A stretch of DNA of 64,000 nucleotides from Apostichopus japonicus (lineage: Eukaryota; Echinodermata; Holothuroidea; Aspidochirotida; Stichopodidae). Positions 12,401-21,324 of this stretch are shown in pieces. The position numbers were made by a program, and so were the translations under genes. The stretch is from assembly GCF_037975245.1 (NCBI RefSeq), contig NC_092562.1:5689501-5753500 (forward strand), written 5' to 3'. The notes below the pieces were generated by a model that saw only the letters and a program-made list of their open reading frames with translations, made no database searches and had not been told where the DNA came from. Positions within the stretch are counted from its first letter, which is position 1, and each line of letters starts with the position of its first letter.

Positions 12401-15400
12401 TGAATGTTGTGATACAGTGAGTATGGTACACTAATGAATGTTGTGATACAATGAGTATGGTACACTAATGAATGTTGTGATACAGTGAGTATGGTACACT
12501 AATGAATGTTGTGATACAGTGAGTATGGTATACTAATGAATGTTGTGATACAGTGAATATGGTACACTAATGAATGTTGTGATACAGTAAGTATGGTACA
12601 CTAATGAATGTTGTGATACAGTGAATATGGTACACTAATGAATGTTGTGATACAGTGAGTATTGTAAATGAATGTTGTGATACAGTGAGTATGGTACACT
12701 AATGAATGTTGAGATACAGTGAATATGGTACACTAATGAATGTTGTGATACAGTGAGTATGGTAAATGAATGTTGTGATACAGTGAGTATGGTACACTAA
12801 TGAATGTTGAGATACAGTGAATATGGTACACTAATGAATGTTGTGATACGGTGAAAATGTTACACTAATAAAGTTGTGATATAGTGAGTATGGTACACTA
12901 ATGAATGTTACAATACAGTGAGTATGGTACACTAATGAATGTTGTGATACAGTGAGTATGGTACACTAATGAATGTTACAATACAGTGAGTATGGTAAAT
13001 GAATGTTGTGATACAGTGAGTATGGTACACTAATGAATGTTGTGATACAGTGAGTATGGTACACTAATGAATGTTACAATACAGTGAGTATGGTACACTA
13101 ATGAATGTTAAAATACAGTGAGTGTGGTACACTAATGAATGTTGTGATACAGTGAGTATGGTACACTAATGAATGTTACAATACAGTGAGTATGGTACAC
13201 TAATGAATGTTGTGATACAGTGAGTATGGTACACTAATGAATGTTACAATACAGTGAGTATGGTACACTAATGAATGTTGTGATACAGTGAGTATGGTAC
13301 ACTAATGAATGTTGTGATACAGTGAGTATGGTACACTAATGAATGTAAGGATACAGTGAGTATGGTACACTAATGAATGTAAGGATGCAGTGAATATGGT
13401 ACACTAATGAATGTAAGGATACAGTGAGTATGGTACACTAGTATGAATGTTGTGATACAGTGAATATGGTACACTAATGAATGTTGTGATACAGTGAATT
13501 TGGTACACCAATGAATGTAAGAATACAGTGAGTATGGTACACTAATGAATGTAAGGATACAGTGAGTATGGTACACTAGTATGAATGTTGTGATACAGTG
13601 AATATGGTACACTAATGAATGTAAGGATCGATACAGTGAGTATGGTACACTAATGAATGTAAGGATACAGTGATTATGGTACACTAATGAATGTAAGGAT
13701 ACAGTGATTATGGTACACTAATGAATGTAAGGATACAGTGAGTATGGTACACTAATGAATGTAAGGATACAGTAAGTACGGAACACTAATGAATGTTATG
13801 ATACAGTGGGTATTGCTTGCTCAAGGGTTGAACTACAATAGAGATGTGAAATTTCTAATATGAATGAATAGTATTAAATGACTGTATTGTGGTACTATAG
13901 TGTTTCTAGACGGTGAAATTACTGATCATATTAATAGTTAAACATTCACTTGTAGACAGGTATCATAGAGTTTACTGTAATTTATTATTTATTTATTCTC
14001 AACAGTATTGAGTTTGGTCATTGCCATGGTGATTGTTCCCTGTTGTATCATCACCGCCTGTGGCTTGCTGGTTTGGTGGTGCATTTTCTACCCTAAACAG
14101 AAACTTGACATCAAGATAGTTAAAGCAATCAGTCATCCTAAGGTAAGTTGATATAGTTTGCGGATCAAGCTGGTTTGGTGGTGCATTTTCTACCCTAAAC
14201 AGAAACTTGACATCAAGATAGTTAAAGCAATCAGTCATCCTAAGGTAAGTTGATATAGTTGGCGGATCAAGCTGGTTTGGTGGTGCATTTTCTACCCTAA
14301 ACAGAAACTTGAAATCAAGATAGTTAAAGCAATCAGTCATCCTAAGGTAAGTTGATTTAGTTCGCGGATCGAGCTGGTTTGGTGGTGCATTTTCTACCCT
14401 AAACAGAAACTTGACATCAAGATAGTTAAAGCAATCAGTCATCCTAAGGTAAGTTGATATAGTTGGCGGATCGAGTTGGTTTGGTGGTGCATTTTCTACC
14501 CTAAACAGAAAACTTGACATCAAGATAGTTAAAGCAATCAGTCATCCTAAGGTAAGTTGATTTAGTTGGTGGATTGAGTAATGTGTTTGGCGTATAAAAC
14601 ATTGCCACTTCATTAACTTAAAGGATGCCATTCATTTATGGTACCACTGCTTCCATAACTGGCAAAACCTTGTCATATAGTCTGCTTAATTGCAAACCAA
14701 GCACAGGGGCGGGGCGGGTGGGGGGGGGGTCAGAGGGGGTGCAGCACTTGTTACCTATTTCTTTAGTAGATGTACATACTATGACTAGTCTACTTATTTC
14801 ACAAATGTGCTGGATTTATAATTATTAACTGCTAAGGCTATTATATATTATAAAGCTTATTGCAGCTTTTGAATATTCAACAGACATAATCAGGTAAATC
14901 CCACAAACACTACAAACAGTAATTGCTGAAACACAAATTTCATCCACTGGGAATTCTCTTCTTTTTGTACATCAATATCTTTCACACCTAGTAATGATAG
15001 ATATCAATTCTTATTTTACTAGCTGGGTTGGATTCAGACTTCTCAAGCTCATATTTTTTCATAAAACTGATCACCCCCTCCCCCCCCCACTGAATAAAAA
15101 ACAAAACATATTTGTGATGCACAATTAATGGGTCACAGTTTTTGCACTTTCCTTTCTCTCTTGCTGCATAGAGTCATCAAATATATAACAAAAACTATGG
15201 AGATGAAAGTACCATTAATTAGCTATTACCTTACTTTTTATTTTTTGCATGGTTTTCAGATGTTTGCTTCAACTGGCAGACGCCCAGAGAAAGAAGTATT
15301 TGATACTCTGAAAGCTAAGCCCAAAGTCTTGGAAAGTGAAACGTACATGATCATGAAACCGGCCATGCACCACAACAGGAAGTTCAGCAAGGATAATAAT

Positions 15401-15454
15401 TCATCCCAAGAATACCTGAAAATGTCGATGACATATATAAGTGATGCTACATGA
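3351..15454 (+). CDS. Fibronectin type III single-pass membrane receptor, 3' eight exons (5' part outside window)
   Basis: Spliced exons are 3351-3489, 4053-4216, 7211-7375, 9041-9199, 10105-10392, 10954-11247, 14006-14142 and 15260-15454 (stop TGA 15452-15454). Every junction is AG/GT, and the reading frame is kept across all seven introns, giving 512 residues. Four fibronectin-III domains come first (exons 1+2, 3+4, 5 and 6), each with the usual Trp in strand B (LRWSPP, VNWSS, IEWQL, LSWES) and Tyr in later strands. Numerous N-x-S/T sites fit an extracellular location. Exon 7 encodes a hydrophobic helix, VLSLVIAMVIVPCCIITACG, then basic residues. Exon 8 is a 64-residue cytoplasmic tail with two YxxM motifs (YMIM, YLKM), the consensus for PI3-kinase p85 SH2 domains. 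There is no WSxWS motif, so a class I cytokine receptor (gp130-like) is only one possibility; a cell-adhesion receptor is another. The first visible exon opens a domain, and earlier exons must lie left of the LINE. Confidence 0.88.
4053..4216 (+). CDS. Receptor exon 2 (second half of FN3 domain A)
   Basis: Acceptor CTTACTACAG, donor G|GTAAGAAT. It encodes VNTTSLGPG, NYTFTDLLPYTMYTFLLRV and the closing TVTTKQA. The pattern L-x-P-x-T-x-Y is the classic E-F loop and F strand of FN3. It contains two N-glycosylation sequons. Phase matches exon 1 (AG + C) and exon 3 (G + CT). Confidence 0.87.
4394..4470. mobile_element. 77-bp hAT-like miniature element with perfect 8-bp target duplication
   Basis: The insert starts CAGGGGCGGCGAT and ends ATCGCTGCCCATA, imperfect 13-bp inverted termini. 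It is flanked by identical AACATGTA at 4386-4393 and 4471-4478. An 8-bp duplication and a CAGGGGCGG-type end are typical of hAT elements. The interior has a G run followed by a C-rich run. It sits in receptor intron 2. Related sequence occurs at about 24895-25005. Confidence 0.8.
4736..4992 (+). mobile_element. tRNA-derived SINE with (CATA)n tail
   Basis: The head reads like a tRNA: GGAGTGTTAGCTCAGTGG with an RNA polymerase III A box at 4744-4754, and a B box GGTTCGAGTCAC at about 4788-4799, closed by CACTCCC pairing with GGAGTG. A non-tRNA body of about 165 bp follows and ends in a CATA microsatellite at about 4964-4992. This head-body-simple-repeat layout is that of a SINE, not a functional tRNA gene; the anticodon loop is irregular. 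Confidence 0.8.
5043..7095 (+). repeat. 57-bp minisatellite derived from the 5' half of a tRNA (Gln-like)
   Basis: About 34 tandem copies of a 56-58 bp unit with the features ATGGTGTAATAGCTCAGTT, TTAGCACACAGCATTGACTT and TGAGGTATACCATTGT. ATGGTGTAAT...TTAGCAC...GACTTTGA follows the 5' half of a glutamine tRNA as far as the anticodon region. AATAGCTCAGTTGTTAGC retains an A-box-like element in most units, but I see no B box (GGTTCGA) anywhere in the array. A block of roughly 1 kb around 5420-5790 recurs around 6420-6790, so several rounds of duplication occurred. The array lies in receptor intron 2. Confidence 0.88.
6861..7176 (+). repeat. Direct duplication of about 108 bp, spaced 208 bp
   Basis: The segment beginning GTTAGCACACGTACAGC and ending CATATTATTTTGA is present at 6861-6968 and again at 7069-7176, with one clear substitution (CTGGAGATG versus CTGAAGATG). 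Two 57-bp minisatellite units lie between the copies. The second copy leads into the natural acceptor of receptor exon 3, so the duplication copied intron sequence immediately upstream of an exon. Confidence 0.85.
7211..7375 (+). CDS. Receptor exon 3 (first half of FN3 domain B)
   Basis: Acceptor CTAGTCCCATCAG, donor ACAG|GTACC. It encodes APANLMAISRPGHPTDLAVNW, the B-strand Trp, then a sequon NQS and GIITSYTLYWW. A Pro-rich start followed by strands A to C' is typical of FN3. A 165-nt exon in phase with both neighbours. Confidence 0.85.
7440..8950 (+). repeat. 56-60 bp minisatellite in receptor intron 3
   Basis: About 25 copies of a unit with GAGCAGGCCATCGCAATG, CCATCTCCTAAGTCAGTTAT and GTTGACTTGGTATATATATT. 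Length varies through the internal TA run and one (TATG)n expansion near 7945-7965. Pair-wise alternation of variants (AGGCCATGACAATG, TACAGTATATATATTGAG) shows multi-unit duplication. No coding content. Confidence 0.9.
9041..9199 (+). CDS. Receptor exon 4 (second half of FN3 domain B)
   Basis: Acceptor ATCTTGATAG, donor AAGG|GTAACT. It encodes TNVTKLKQNITDGRQSYLM then GLKSNSTYCVAITASTSAGE and GPCTTAFGRTVK. The pattern L-x-x-x-T-x-Y-x-V-x-I-x-A-x-x-x-x-G is an FN3 F-G hairpin. Three sequons (NVT, NIT, NST) and two Cys are present. Confidence 0.87.
9235..9548 (+). repeat. Pyrimidine-rich ~50-60 bp tandem repeat in intron 4
   Basis: Six imperfect copies of a unit containing GCCCCTTTCTCTGGCTACTT, CACCCTTGCCCTGTCAGCTA and CCTACCA. 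Two overlapping reading frames stay open across it because the repeat lacks stops in those frames; I regard neither as coding, because the receptor splice sites flank the region and the frames are pure repeat translation. Confidence 0.85.
9549..10104. other. Receptor intron 4, remainder
   Basis: AT-rich intron sequence. I see no repeat array, RNA gene or coding frame in it; it ends in the acceptor TTATTCATAG before exon 5. Confidence 0.6.
10105..10392 (+). CDS. Receptor exon 5 (FN3 domain C, complete)
   Basis: Acceptor TTATTCATAG, donor CAGCAA|GTAAGT. One exon encodes a whole domain: FINVENLSIVDTSADSVFIE then WQLS, VVSVNIMVDGRVVASHVANH, and YTRYNISLQACWLE. It contains two extra Cys (QACW, DGCG) that may form a disulphide in the F-G region. 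This domain is the most divergent from the FN3 consensus. Confidence 0.83.
10446..10786 (+). mobile_element. hAT-like miniature element, copy 1 (CAGTGGCGGAGC ends)
   Basis: Termini CAGTGGCGGAGC and GACGCTCCGCCACTA are inverted. Flanks are TTCGCAGA (10438-10445) and ATCGCAGA (10787-10794), an 8-bp duplication with one mismatch. The interior holds a G run near the right end and a ~100-bp core (10505-10615) with GGAGAGCCACCA and GGTTGGCGCAGAGCGTAC that recurs elsewhere in the window. A second copy of this element lies at 15660-16012. Confidence 0.82.
10954..11247 (+). CDS. Receptor exon 6 (FN3 domain D, complete)
   Basis: Acceptor GGTCTTCTCCAG, donor CATAAAG|GTGAAG. It encodes PSAPQNLFVADLENGWVNL followed by SWESPASPNGYISSYRVVYY and KYVFEVYAVNTAEELEGP. 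This is a canonical FN3 fold (P-S-x-P-x-N-L, strand-B Trp, Y-x-F-x-V-x-A-V-N). It is the membrane-proximal domain and closes with a basic, Cys-containing linker. Confidence 0.9.
11650..12017 (+). mobile_element. TTAA-flanked miniature element (piggyBac-like), copy 1
   Basis: Begins TTAAAGGCATTGAAGACTCG and ends GCGCGACTCTTCACACCCTT followed by TTGA, so the ends are inverted repeats of about 20 bp. The left flank is TTAA; the right has decayed to TTGA. A second copy in the opposite orientation at 34566-34952 has TTAA at both ends. No transposase; the short frames inside are not credible genes. Located in receptor intron 6. Confidence 0.8.
12105..13805 (+). repeat. 34-bp minisatellite in receptor intron 6
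   Basis: About 50 copies of a 34-bp unit, GTATGGTACACTAATGAATG plus TTGTGATACAGTGA. Variant units with TTACAATACAG dominate the middle and AAGGATACAG the 3' end, so the array is sorted into local sub-families. Open frames across it on the minus strand are repeat artefacts. Confidence 0.92.
14006..14142 (+). CDS. Receptor exon 7 (transmembrane helix and juxtamembrane segment)
   Basis: Acceptor TTCTCAACAG, donor CCTAAG|GTAAGTTGA. The exon encodes about 22 hydrophobic residues (VLSLVIAMVIVPCCIITACG and following LLVWW) then a basic stop-transfer segment FYPKQKLDIKIVKAISHPK. Its 3' 76 bases plus the donor are copied four more times just downstream. Confidence 0.88.
14067..14576 (+). repeat. 102-bp tandem duplication of the exon 7 3' end including its splice donor, five copies
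   Basis: Copies start at 14067, 14169, 14271, 14373 and 14475, exactly 102 bp apart. Each contains GGTGCATTTTCTACCCTAAA, CATCCTAAGGTAAGTTGAT and a ~26-bp intron piece ending near GCGGATCAAG. The first copy is the genuine exon end; the other four repeat the donor CTAAG|GTAAGT. There is no pyrimidine-tract acceptor in the unit. Reading through the first donor meets an in-frame TGA at once. The fifth copy has one extra A. The minus-strand frame over this array is a shadow. Confidence 0.93.
14577..15259. other. Receptor intron 7, remainder
   Basis: Unique AT-rich intron DNA with a short G run near 14720 and a C run near 15080. No gene or element recognised. It ends in a good acceptor, GCATGGTTTTCAG. 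Confidence 0.6.
15260..15454 (+). CDS. Receptor exon 8 (cytoplasmic tail, stop codon)
   Basis: Phase 0 after exon 7. It encodes MFASTGRRPEKEVFDTLKAK, PKVLESETYMIMKPAMHH and QEYLKMSMTYISDAT, then TGA. YMIM and YLKM are YxxM motifs, docking consensus for the SH2 domains of PI3-kinase p85. No kinase or phosphatase domain follows; a polyadenylation signal comes 74 bases after the stop. Confidence 0.87.
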   Translation: MFASTGRRPEKEVFDTLKAKPKVLESETYMIMKPAMHHNRKFSKDNNSSQEYLKMSMTYISDAT

Positions 15455-15527
15455 AGAATGGGGAAGAATGGTGCCTACTGGTAATTAACACTTGATTAGA
15501 GGAGCAGAGGTTGTCAGGGATGCTTGT

Positions 15528-15533
15528 AATAAA
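15528..15533 (+). terminator. Polyadenylation signal AATAAA of the receptor gene
   Basis: AATAAA in TGTAATAAAGTTTGAG, 74 bases past the TGA of exon 8. Canonical hexamer at a plausible distance; the cleavage site is not determined. Confidence 0.55.
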
Positions 15534-15659
15534 GTTTGAGGCAATCGATAGAACATGTCCGCGGCTTGGGCGGGAGTGGTATGGAGGATAACAGACTAAG
15601 GGAGGATTATGGAGGGTTTACGAGGTGTATCATAAGTCAGCTGTCTCTCTGCTTTCACC

Positions 15660-16012
15660 TTGTGGCGGAGCTAAGGGTATTGGTCAGGGGGGCGAGAATG
15701 GTCTGTAGGGGCGCTTTCGACACTATCTAAGATACTCCCTAGATTGCTGGGAATGACCGTTTTTCCGGGCCTTGCTAATTTGTAGGTAAAGGAAGAATAA
15801 ATAGGTGTCATCGCCATTTTGTCTGAAAATTACACCAACAAAATGTTACAATTGTCAATAGGTACAGTATTTGAGAGCGCAATAAAAAAGTTAATAATTG
15901 CGAATAAGTTAAAAGTGGTTAAAAGCTGGAAAGGGCGCAAGCAGTCCATTTGAGTCCGTCAGGGGGGGGGGGGGCATTCGCCCCCTCTGACTGTATGGAC
16001 GCTCCGCCACTG
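15660..16012 (+). mobile_element. hAT-like miniature element, copy 2 (partner of 10446-10786)
   Basis: Starts GTGGCGGAGCTAAGGGTATT and ends GGACGCTCCGCCACTG. It shares the interior of copy 1 (GAGAATGGTCTGTAGGGG, GATACTCCCTAGAT, GAGCGCAATAAAAAAG and the terminal G run) but lost the GGCGC-hairpin part and gained about 60 bp after the GGCCTTGCTAATTTG stretch. The target duplication is unclear. Confidence 0.78.
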
Positions 16013-16248
16013 GCCTGCTCTCAGAGATTGAGGTAACGAAAATTCAAACCGAAACACCCTTAGTTTGTCCAACACATTAATTGGAGGCATGTATAGGCAG
16101 ATGCAGTGACCTTCCTGTACATTAGACTGTGTGCTGCGGTATATAATTTATGCAATCACTATGCCTAGCACAATTACTCTGTTGAGTATATGATCACATT
16201 ACAGAGAATCAAGATGTAGGCACATTGCAACTGAACATTGCTATATAT

Positions 16249-17284
16249 TAGTGTTTGCACGGGTTACCCGGGTACCCGGGTACCCACCCGACGCGATTCT
16301 ATCCGGTTCCGAATTTAATACCCGAATCCTATGCGAAGTGTGAATGTTTTAAAAAAAAATGCAAACCGATGGTTAGGCAGATTTCCCATTGACTTAGTGT
16401 GTTGTTAGGCTACCATGATGTGGAAGATAACAGCAATAACGAAAGCTTCCCATAGATATCTTATAACTGCGTCACAATTTCAGCTAATAAACAGATGGCT
16501 AGGCTAGATTACCCCCATTGACTTAGTGTGGTGTTAGGCAACCATGTGGTCGGACGTAACAGCAATAACGAAAGAAATCCATGGATGTCTTATAACTGCG
16601 TCACAACTTCAGCAAATAAACAGATGGTTAGGCTTAGCTAGATTTCTCATTGACTTAGTGTGGTGTTAGGCTACAATATGGAAGAAATTATTATTTATTC
16701 ATTCGTTTATTTTATAGAAGGAAAGGCTAACAAGGAATTTTACGAGATGTTTATGGATTATAGACGGGCTAACAAAAAAATAGTAATCGCAAGTGGCTTT
16801 TTACTAATCGTTTTTTTCCAAATGCGATCAAATTTGCGCGAATCGCGCAATCTCGCGGCTAATGCGAACCATGGGCCTGCATAATAGATTGTAGTAGTAG
16901 TAACAACTGTTTAAGAGCTAAATTGGATATTTATATGGTTTGATCCAATAGACGAGCACGAGCAAGCATAAGCAGCGACGGCAGTGCGATGTTAGTAGTA
17001 ATGCTAATTACAATTAAATAATTAATTTATTAACAAGTTAATGAAAGAAACAAAAGCAAATTTTAAATTATTGAGTGAGGTTTTATACCTTATCTTACAC
17101 CTACGTATTTGAACATGGAAACATTGTCAGTAGAGAATATAATGCATTTATTACAGCATCCAATATGTAATTTCTTGAAAATCGTGGTACACGAGGGTAA
17201 ACAATTTTTCCGGGTACCCGGATACCCGACGGGTAACGGCCCTCGGGTACCCGGTTCCCGATTTTTGGACCCGTGTAAACACTA
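16249..17284. mobile_element. Non-autonomous hAT element with perfect 8-bp target duplication
   Basis: Ends TAGTGTTTGCACGGGT and ACCCGTGTAAACACTA are inverted repeats. The sub-terminal DNA is rich in CCCGGGTACCCGGGTACCC motifs on both sides. The flanks are identical: CTATATAT at 16241-16248 and 17285-17292. The interior contains about 2.5 copies of a ~135-bp direct repeat (16363-16680; CATTGACTTAGTGTG, TTATAACTGCGTCACAA). There is no transposase frame, so it would depend on an enzyme supplied in trans. Confidence 0.88.
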
Positions 17285-17292
17285 CTATATAT

Positions 17293-17924
17293 ACATTTTG
17301 TCTGTTCTACATGTCTGTTGGCAGGCAATTTCTTTCACTAAAATAGCTCTTAAATTTTCTTCTTTGTAATTTATATAATTTTTTTTCAGTTTATTGTGGT
17401 TTCTTTCTCATATTGTGCAATTTCATTCCTTGTTCAAATTTTGTAGATAAAGGTGATTGTTGTTCTCATCAGTTCTTTGATTTTTTATGTAATTCGTCAG
17501 ACATTCCTACAAATGTTTTATATTTCTGTTCATTTTGTACATAACAATTACTGCAGGCACTAAATTTGACAATTCATTTATCTGTCACATCCTCACTAAT
17601 AGCTTGTAAACACTTCAGGACAATAATGTATATATATTTATAACTTCACCACTTGGTAGAAAATGTTTCCAGCTCAGTAAAAATATTTCTGAAATATCAT
17701 GTGACCTTCTTATGTATAGATATTCAGTTTCACCGTTTGAAATGATAAAAAGGTGTGGTTTATGGAAGCTTAAAAGTGCCATCAACATAAGAAAAACTTT
17801 GCCCCATAAGTTGACATTTTTCAGTAAATTTTGTGGATAACAAGATAATATCTTACCAAAGATCAGAAAAAATGTTGGATTGCTTAGTTGCTTTTTTTCT
17901 GCAAAATGTTTAATTGACAACTTA
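17293..17924. other. AT-rich intergenic DNA
   Basis: Nothing recognised: no repeat array, RNA gene or convincing reading frame between the hAT element and the 104-bp satellite. Confidence 0.55.
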
Positions 17925-20340
17925 TCGTATCTTGTCAATTCAACATTTTCTGCAAAATGTTCAATTCTTCACTTCATTCCAATTGAGCTGTTGAACAATT
18001 TTCTGCAAAATGTTCTGTTGAACAATTTTCTGCAAAGTGTTTAATTGACAACTTATCGTATCTCATCAATTCTTCACTTCATGCCAACTGAGCAATTGAA
18101 CAATTTACTGCAAAATGTTTAATTGACAACTTATCGTATCTCGTCAATTCAACATTTTGCTGCAAAATGTAAAATTCTTCACTTCATGCCAACTGAGCAA
18201 TTGAAAATTTTTCTGCAAAATGTTTAATTGACAACTTATCGTATCTCGTCAATTCAACATTTTGCTGCAAAATGTTCAATTCTTCACTTCATTCCAATTG
18301 AGCTGTTGAACAATTTTCTGCAAAATGTTCTGTTGAACAATTTTCTGCAAAGTGTTTAATTGACAACTTATCGTATCTCGTCAATTCTTCACTTCATGCC
18401 AACTGAGCAATTGAACAATTTACTGCAAAATGTTTAATTGACAACTTATCGTATCTCGTCAATTCAACATTTTCTGCAAAATGTTCAATTCTTCACTTCA
18501 TGCCAACTGAGCAATTGAACAATTTACTGTAAAATGTTTAATTGACAACTTATCGAATCTCGTCAATTCAACATTTTGCTGCAAAATGTTCAATTCTTCA
18601 CTTCATGCCAACTGAGCAATTGAACAATTTTCTGCAAAATGTTTAATTGACAACTTATCGTATCTCGTCAATTCAACATTTTGCTGCAAAATGTTCAATT
18701 CTTCACTTCATGCCAACTGAGCAATTGAACAATTTTCTGCAAAATGTTTAATTGACAACTTATCGTATCTCGTCAATTCAACATTTTCTGCAAAATGTTC
18801 AATTCTTCACTTCATTCCAATTGAGCAATTGAACAATTTTCTGCAAAATGTTTAATTGACAACTTATCGTATCTCGTCAATTCTTCACTTCATGCAAACT
18901 GAGCAATTGAACAATTTACTGTAAAATGTTTAATTGACAACTTATCGAATCTCGTCAATTCAACATTTTGCTGCAAAATGTTCAATTCTTCACTTCATGC
19001 CAACTGAGCAATTGAACAATTTTCTGCAAAATGTTTAATTGACAACTTATCGTATCTCGTCAATTCAACATTTTCTGCAAAATGTTCAATTCTTCACTTC
19101 ATTCCAATTGAGCAATTGAACAATTTTCTGCAAAATGTTTAATTGACAACTTATCGTATCTCGTCAATTCAACATTTTTCTGCAAAATGTTCAATTGTTC
19201 ACTTCATTCCATCTGAGCAATTGAACAATTTTCTGCAAAATGTTTAATTGACAACTTATCGTATCTCGTCAATTCAACATTTTCTGCAAAATGTTCAATT
19301 CTTCACTTCATTCCAATTGAGCAATTGAACAATTTTCTGCAAAATGTTTAATTGACAACTTATCGTATCTCGTCAATTCAACATTTTTCTGCAAAATGTT
19401 CAATTGTTCACTTCATTCCATCTGAGCAATTGAACAATTTTCTGCAAAATGTTTAATTGACAACTTATCGTATCTCGTCAATTCAACATTTTGCTGCAAA
19501 ATGTAAAATTTTTCACTTCATTCCATCTGAGCAATTGAACAATTTTCTGCAAAATGTTTAATTGACAACTTATCGTATCTCGTCAATTCAACATTTTGCT
19601 GCAAAATGTAAAATTCTTCACTTCATTCCATCTGAGCTGTTGAACAATTTTCTGCAAAATGTTTAATTGACAACTTATCGTATCTCGTCAATTCAACTTA
19701 TTTCTGCAAAATGTTCAATTGTTCACTTCATTCCAATTGAGCAATTGAACAATTTTCTGCAAATGTTAAATTGACAACTTATCGTATCTCGTCAATTCAA
19801 CATTTTCTGCAAAATGTTCAATTGTTCACTTCATTCCATCTGAGCAATTGAACAATTTTCTGCAAAATGTTTAATTGACAACTTATCGTATCTCGTCAAT
19901 TCAACATTTTCTGCAAAATGTTCAATTCTTCACTTCATTCCAATTGAGCAATTGAACAATTTTCTGCAAAATGTTAAATTGACAACTTATCGTATCTCGT
20001 CAACTCAACATTTTCTGCAAAATGTTAAATTGTTTACTTCATTCCATCTGAGCAATTGAACAATTTTCTGCAAAATGTTTAATTGACAACTCATCGTATC
20101 TCGTCAATTCAACAATTTTCTGCAAAATGTTCAATTGTTTACTTCATTCCATCTGAGCAATTGAACAATTTCTGCAAATGTTTAATTGACAACTTATCGT
20201 ATCTCGTCAATTCAACATTTTCTGCAAAATGTTCAATTCTTCACTTCATTCCATCTGAGCAATTGAACAATTTTCTGCAAAATGTTAAATTGACAACTTA
20301 TCGTATCATGTCAATTCAACATTTTTCTGTAATATCCCTT
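17925..20340 (+). repeat. 104-bp satellite-like array, about 23 copies
   Basis: The unit is built from two related halves, TTCTGCAAAATGTTTAATTG / ACAACTTATCGTATCTCGTC and AATTCAACATTTTCTGCAAA / ATGTTCAATTCTTCACTTCA, then TTCCAATTGAGCAATTGAAC. TTCTGCAAAATGTT occurs twice per unit. CAATTGAGCAATTG is a small palindrome. Variants (ATGCCAACTGAG, ATTCCATCTGAG) are regionally sorted. No coding function is seen. Confidence 0.92.
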
Positions 20341-21240
20341 TTTGAACTCACAAGACTGTATAGACTTTTTTAAAGGTTTTATTCTGATAATATTCTGAAC
20401 CCTTAACCTTCACTCTAGCATAAGATAGTAAGTCTCTGTTCATGCAAAATCATTTGGCAGTTACATATGCTGATGTACAGCTGCCATGATCTTTGTAAAG
20501 AGAATGCTCGATGCCTTAAGCATCCATTTCAGAGAGAAGAGAAAATTTACATAAGTCCCCTGTGGGACCAAGTTACACCATTACTTGTAGCCTCAAAAGC
20601 ATGAACAATTTACATGCTCAGATTCCTTACACATCAGCCAGGACATCTTTGATAGTTAATTTCCTCTGCTGCATATTGATCACAAGCTAGGTTTACAAGA
20701 CTCTGAAAGGCCCCAGCACTCCTTTCCCAAAGTCATTTCTCCTCTTATCAAGTTAATGGTTATTATGAATATCTTGCTTTTAATACATGTCTCACAAGAG
20801 TTTTCTATATTATGAGTACTTTGAATAAGTTTTAATTAATTTGAGATGTACGGACAAGTTAATTACCTTGAATTTTCTGTTTTATATGCTTTGATGTACA
20901 TTGTTGTTTAACATATAATTCATGTTACCAGTTTGCCTTAGTTCATACATACCTATTATGTTGTCATATTGTGCTCTATTGTACATCACGTTAACACAAA
21001 CGTTAAATACTTTTTGTATCCAAATGGAACTTTTCTCATGATTTTGTGGATTTGAGCAAATGCATATCATTCCATGGTCTCATGGAAATCACAAGGTTGT
21101 AACAAAAATCACCCCTCCCTCCCTCCCTTACCTTAGTTAAATTGATAGTATCAGCAAATTCAATCGCCCCAGCCCTAACCCAGCCCCACCCCAGCCCTAC
21201 CCTTCCCCATACAATGACCAGAAAAGATTAATTTAATTTA
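20341..21240. other. Intergenic DNA, no feature
   Basis: AT-rich sequence with a short (CCCT)n tract near 21115 and a C-rich CCCAGCCC stretch near 21165-21205. I see no gene, RNA or transposon end in it. Confidence 0.5.
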
Positions 21241-21285
21241 AGTTTTTTCACTGTCCGTGATTTTCCAACTCGATCATTACGATTT

Positions 21286-21324
<39 letters not shown>

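Noticed and set aside
13999-14523. Minus-strand 174-codon frame with repeated FLFRVENAPPNQ
   Set aside because: It is the antisense of the fivefold exon-7 duplication; the plus strand has consistent splice sites, phase and a transmembrane helix.
2129-20340. CRISPR-like appearance of the regular repeats
   Set aside because: Units are contiguous with no unique spacers, and the genome is eukaryotic; these are minisatellites.
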